NCBI GenBank assembly: GCA_030998015.1
Contig: JARWMV010000232.1
Coordinates: forward strand, 3,100,001-3,164,000
Direction of reading: 5' to 3'
Length of the DNA: 64,000 bases
Origin: Ceratorhiza oryzae-sativae
Taxonomy: Eukaryota; Basidiomycota; Agaricomycetes; Cantharellales; Ceratobasidiaceae
The translations under genes and the position numbers were made by a program. Within the stretch, counting starts at the first letter, position 1. The number at the start of each line of letters is the position of its first letter. Positions 59,676 through 64,000 of this stretch are shown piece after piece. The notes under the pieces are model-generated. The model ran no database searches. It saw only the letters and a program-made list of their open reading frames with translations, and was not told the DNA's origin.

Positions 59676-61337
59676 TTCTTAGACTAATATGTCGTGATAG
59701 GGAATGTGTATACTAGACAATGTCCTGCGCTGATGCGATTTCGGTTAAGCCAATCTACTTAATTGATATAAATATATGAATATTGAGCACTATCATTAGG
59801 CCTCAGGTGGACCGCGTATGTTGTATGCGCAATATGTTTTCCAGCGAGACCGCATATACCCTGGAGGAATGATATAGAAAACGAATTTGTGGCAGATCAC
59901 CACGATGAACCTACGCGTTCGGACCTCGCAATACAAAATTACATAGTAACATGAGCCAAAAAAATTCTCAAATGCATATGCGAGGCTCCGGCATAGTTGC
60001 GTGCACGTTCGGGGGCCAGCATGGCACAGCCACCGAATTCGAAGGCTCACAATTGGCTTGGAATGAGCCTTGAAACCGATGCTAACGGCTCGTCAAGCGA
60101 GCCAGATACTCTCACCTATACTTATCTTGAAATGACCTCGACGATATCAGCTGCTACCTCGGAGGTCACCCCCCTCGCTTTTATCTATCCCCCAAGTAAT
60201 ACCGTCGAGCAGCCCGAATGGTGGTCCCCGACCTCAAAATGCGAAGCTGGTCCCCGGGCTATGCAGAGTAATATATTTCGACATGTTTATGTCAAAATCT
60301 TGGTTCAAGCGTAGGTTTGAAAGAGGTCTTTATGTGGGACTGCAGTCTTATGTCCGGCATTAGTGTCGACTGGACCGGACTTGTTTGTCATCGAATATGA
60401 GGTCATGAGCACGTGAAACGGCTCGGCCAGTCGGTTTCATAAGAGTAGCTTATCCGCATAATGGTTCGAGCCGCTGGAATGCCGACGATCGGACTTCGGA
60501 AGAATCCCATCGGGCGGGTGTATGCGCCTGTGCCCAGGCTCTGATACTTCCCACAGTGCAAGCGCCAAGATCGCTTGTCCCAGGTTGCTGACACTGATGT
60601 ACGGAGATAGCTCGTTTGCAGACTGTTCAGCTCTAGCCAAGGAGCAAGGCCCGCCATTGCTGAAGTCGAAGGGTGCATGCAATCATGTTCTATTTCAGCC
60701 TTGTCGGCGAACGCACCCGATAGACGACGGTCGTGACCTGCCCAGGGCGATCCCGGAATCACACACCAATGCAGCGCAAGACTGGATATATATATATATG
60801 TCGCATCCCCCAGTAGTCTTCGCCAATTCCCCATTTCCCCTCGTTCTCCCCCATTCCTATTCTCCCCGCACTCCCCACAGCTGCTGAGAAACACGTGATG
60901 TAAGCTACCGGCTGTACCGGGACGGATTTGCCGGAGCGCTGAGACTGACGGATTTTCATATGTCGCTAAGGTAGGGGCCAGGCAGATGCCGCAGGGCTTA
61001 TCTAAGCGCCATCAAAACTGCGTGACATGCATTACGTTTTCCTATGTAAAGCAATTGTAGAGAGCCCATAGAAACAAGGTTAAACCTATTTTTTGTTGAA
61101 GCGCATATATAATGCATATATGTGGTGTCCATGTGCCAGAAAACAAAGTGGTCAAGGACAAGAATCAACAATAACATGTAGGATCTTGTCACTTGGACAA
61201 CTGATAAGATCATGTGCATTTGTCATGTGATTCTCAACCCTGTGATTTATGACCCACTGCTTTCTTTGTGCTGTTTTGACAATCTGCAGGAGATGCCTTG
61301 TCTCAAGAATCACTGGTGTGTTTATAATCTTGGGATT
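59676..61337. other. About 1.7 kb without a supportable gene
   Basis: Short frames (for example 59997-60314) show no domain. A short TA-rich run lies at about 60786-60799. Confidence 0.4.
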
Positions 61338-61339
61338 TA

Positions 61340-61546
61340 CACTGGCTAACATAAGTCTTGCCTCACATGACAAGAAATACTTGTATGGCTTGTTTCTCAC
61401 AAACGAGCAAAGATACTGATCAGGGCTAGTAATGAATAATGTAGATTATGATCCTGCGCACATACATACCAAAAATTGAATTTGCACAATGAGAGTACGA
61501 AAGGTGGCACGTAGTCTGTTTGCACATGTGTGAGGCAAGATTTATG
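61340..61546 (+). repeat. Left terminal inverted repeat of the Tc1-like element
   Basis: It contains an outer ACATAAGTCTTGCCTCACA at 61349 and an inverted, slightly altered copy at its inner end (about 61528-61546). Confidence 0.9.
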
Positions 61547-61635
61547 TAAGCTGCATACACCCGGTTGTTCTGCTATTCTCCCACACTTGTAAACCCTACT
61601 ATCCCTTTGCCCTACTGTCAAAATTACTATCAGAC

Positions 61636-62655
61636 ATGGCCCGCTTTGCTTCAGATGGGCAGAAGTCAGAAATTCTGACAACAAAGAATCTTGGCATTGC
61701 AAGTAGTATTGTTGCTTGTGTTGTTGGTGTCGATTGCACTACCGTTAACCAAATTTATTGATGATTCCTCAAACCACGTGCAACATACCCCAAGGCTATT
61801 TGTACAGGTCACCCATGCAGAATGACGGTCAGAGATGATTGCCACACCTTAATCGGCCTGTCTAAACTTCATCATGGCAATGCAACCGAGCTACAGTGCC
61901 AATAATTTCCCCATCTCCACCCCCAAACAATCCGCCGCCACCTTCGAGAGTTGGGGCTTATGGCACGTTGACGACAGCACGTCCCTTCCCTTACATATAA
62001 GCAAAGAGCAGCTTGTCGTGGCTGGTCTGCTGAGCATATAAGTTGGGATACCTTAATGTGGGCTCAGGTCATCTTCTCAGATGAATCAAAATTCAACGTA
62101 TTCTCCTCAGATGGATTGGAGTACATGTGGAGATGTCCTGGACAGGTGTACGATCCTAGGTATACAAAGAAGACCATCAAACATGGAGGTGGGAGTGTGA
62201 TGGTGTGGGGGTGTATAACCTGGAATGGAGTAGGCCATCTACATTGAATCAAAGGCATCATGAATGCAGTGATGTACATGGAGATATTGAAGGAGGAGTT
62301 ACTGGAGACTCTGAAGGACCAGAAACTCAAGCCACATAGTGTTATATTTCAGTGCAACAATGATCCAAAGCATCAATCACACCTAGCATCTGGCTGGCTC
62401 AAGGCAAATCATATCAAAGTCCTTCCCTGGCTGTCAAACTCACTGGATATGAACATAATCGAGCATGTGTGGAGCTATCTGGATTGTAAGGTGTGCAAAC
62501 GGGCCCTTCGGCCACATAACAAGGATGAATTATGGGAGGCACTGAAGGAGGAGTGGGAGTGCATTGATGCAACTGTGATACAGAACTTGTATTATTCTAT
62601 GCCTCTCAGGGTGGCTGAACTACAAGATGCGAGAGGCGATAATACTCACTACTAG
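61636..62655 (+). pseudogene. Tc1-type transposase, interrupted and missing one catalytic Asp
   Basis: The frame starts MARFASDGQKSEILTTKNLG. It includes a paired-like DNA-binding part (LHPQTIRRHLRELGLMAR), then VIFSDESKFNVFSSDG with the first Asp and GGGSVMVWGCI. The second catalytic position reads FQCNNDPKHQS, with Asn for Asp, and the third region reads LDMNIIEHVW. In-frame stops include two adjacent TGAs after VNQIY, a TAA after ELQCQ, and TGAs at 61969-61971 and 62245-62247. It is inactive in this copy. Confidence 0.88.
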
Positions 62656-62721
62656 ATTAGAATGATTTTATGCAAAGTGTTCTGGAAGTTTTGTATGTTT
62701 AATACTAGATGGCATTTACAC

Positions 62722-62929
62722 ACATAAGTCTTGCCTCACACATGCGCAAACAGACTACATGCCACCTTTTGTACTCTCATCACATGAATTCAATTTTTGG
62801 TATGTATGTGTGCAGGATCATAATCTACATTATTCATTACTAGCCCTAATCGATATCTTTGCTGGTTTGTGAGAAACAAGCCACACAAGTATTTCTTGTC
62901 ACATGAGGCAAGACTTATGTTAGCCAGTG
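62722..62929 (-). repeat. Right terminal inverted repeat of the Tc1-like element
   Basis: It contains the inner ACATAAGTCTTGCCTCACA at 62722 and the outer inverted copy at about 62901-62920. Confidence 0.9.
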
Positions 62930-62931
62930 TA

Positions 62932-63543
62932 TGCCCAGCCTTGCCACTCAGTAAGTACAACTCTGGTGTATTCCAAGTGCATATATCTAAGGTAACTTAG
63001 GTCAAAAACACACAAGCAGTATCACACCACCAATCTAGAACCCCAGCTTCCTCAGGCTCTGACTTGGGAATGGCCACTTCATTTTTCAACCACACTTTTA
63101 CTCTTCCTGTACCACACTTTAGTCTATACCAGCCTCCACTTTGGTCAATCATTTAACAAATCATACCATTGCTGGAAGAACACATCAACCTGAAAAAGAA
63201 ATTGGGGGCAACTCAGACCATGCTTCAGCTTGCACCTCATGCTCTTGAGGATCTGAAAAGCATCCTTGAGCTCTTCCATACCTATGTCAAAAAACCCAAT
63301 ATATCCTGGACAGAAGCATCAGTCAACATTGCTCTGGCCAAAGATCAGGGTGAGCCACATGCCCAAACCTTATGCTCATGGGCTTGTGCAGTAATTATTG
63401 ACCTGGATTTTACACCCCATGATACCTATGGTCACAGCCAAAATGCATTGATAGTGTCAGAGCTACAACCAAAGAGATAAGTCAAACACCTTAAAGGATG
63501 ATGACAGGTCTATGGGTAACAATGCTGGAGACCTAGGTTACAA
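62932..63543 (+). other. Repeat-rich DNA with one coding-like fragment
   Basis: A frame from about 63172 to 63480 encodes helical sequence (APHALEDLKSILELFHTYVK) without a clear start codon. I do not recognise it. It lies next to the LTR at the right edge and may belong to an older repeat. Confidence 0.3.
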
Positions 63544-63973
63544 TGTCAAGGGGTAGATGTGCAACAAGGAAGGGTGGTGCAACAAGACATGGATTATGAG
63601 TATATGCACTTGTCCTTAAGAGGACTGGGCAGGAACTATGGACTATGAGTCACACAGGTAGTAGGATGAACAACAGGAGGTCAAGTTCTGAGGCTTAAGG
63701 CTCTCAGACTCTCCCTTATATATTCATACAAATAGCTATATCAAATACACAAATGGTGCAGAGGACTATCATACAATATCAGAATGGTGCCATGTAACAG
63801 AATATTCCAGAAGGTACAAACAGAACATCAACAACAACAAAGTCATGTGATCATGTAAGTAATTCCATGCATATATCTCATTAAACAGGATTTGTCTGAA
63901 AAGGAAGAAGCAAGAGATATTTTAAATATAGAAAATTCATAATAAAATCTGTGCCATAGTCTAGGCCATGACA
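63544..63973 (-). repeat. 3' LTR (about 430 bp) of a minus-strand retroelement leaving the window
   Basis: On the minus strand it starts TGTCATGGCC right after a purine tract (GGGGGGAAG, plus-strand 63974-63982) and ends TTGACA. A TATA-like ATATATAAGG and CAGAACTTGACCTC further on match the promoter and transcript-start motif of the Ty3 family LTRs. The body would lie beyond position 64000. Confidence 0.7.
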
Positions 63974-64000
63974 CTTCCCCCCATTAAGGTCCAAGTGCAT

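Larger units (their letters stand above)
61340..62929 (+). mobile_element. Tc1-like DNA transposon with about 207-bp terminal inverted repeats
   Basis: The left end begins CACTGGCTAACATAAGTC at 61340 and the right end is its inverse, finishing at 62929. Both are flanked by TA (61338-61339 and 62930-62931), the expected Tc1/mariner target duplication. The arms 61340-61546 and 62722-62929 are closely similar along their length. The transposase lies between them and is interrupted by several stops. Confidence 0.92.

Overview
This window is nuclear DNA from a filamentous basidiomycete. Genes are split by many short introns (about 40-60 bp) and stand singly on both strands. Product types (Sec62, a secreted GtaA-type glutaminase, F-box-like families, a TPR-CHAT protein, chromodomain Ty3 elements) fit Agaricomycotina. 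A Rhizoctonia-like Cantharellales genome is my best guess, but that is recognition, not a computed placement.

Layout. From 1 to about 39 kb the window is mostly gene-bearing. It holds the separase C-terminal half (+, 1-2753, carrying a one-base frame break), a membrane-protein gene copy A (-, 3260-5104), PI4P 5-kinase (-, 5947-8315), an intact transposase-derived gene with altered catalytic residues (-, 8743-10325), the 51-kDa subunit of complex I (+, 10827-12632), and membrane-protein copy B (+, 13020-14912), in inverted orientation to copy A. Then come Sec62 (-, 16800-17734), two adjacent F-box-like paralogues (+, 17962-19243 and 20297-21651), a complete hAT transposon with 8-bp target duplication (21950-25885), condensin subunit 1 (+, 26006-30981), secreted glutaminase (+, 31479-34365), a third F-box/LRR-like gene (+, 35115-36873), and a secreted protein of a widespread fungal family without known function (-, 36972-38758).

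From about 39 kb to the end the DNA is mostly mobile: a pogo-like transposase broken by TGA codons (39256-41650), a full-length Ty3 chromodomain retrotransposon with two 376-bp LTRs and GTGGC target duplications (41743-48693), a solo LTR of the same family nested in another repeat (49524-49899), minisatellites and low-complexity DNA (50-53 kb), a decayed Tc1-like transposase (53250-54587), a TPR-CHAT gene with 16 nearly identical 45-residue repeats (55451-59675), a Tc1-like element with about 207-bp terminal inverted repeats (61340-62929), and the 3' LTR of a further retroelement that leaves the window (63544-63973).

The housekeeping genes are functionally unrelated to each other, although separase and condensin both act in chromosome segregation. 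The most unusual items are the TPR-CHAT array, whose repeats differ almost only at a few fixed sites, the self-priming architecture and extra pre-gag reading frames of the Ty3 element, the transposase-derived gene that keeps an open frame but has lost two catalytic aspartates, and the excess of TGA among the stop codons that break transposon frames.
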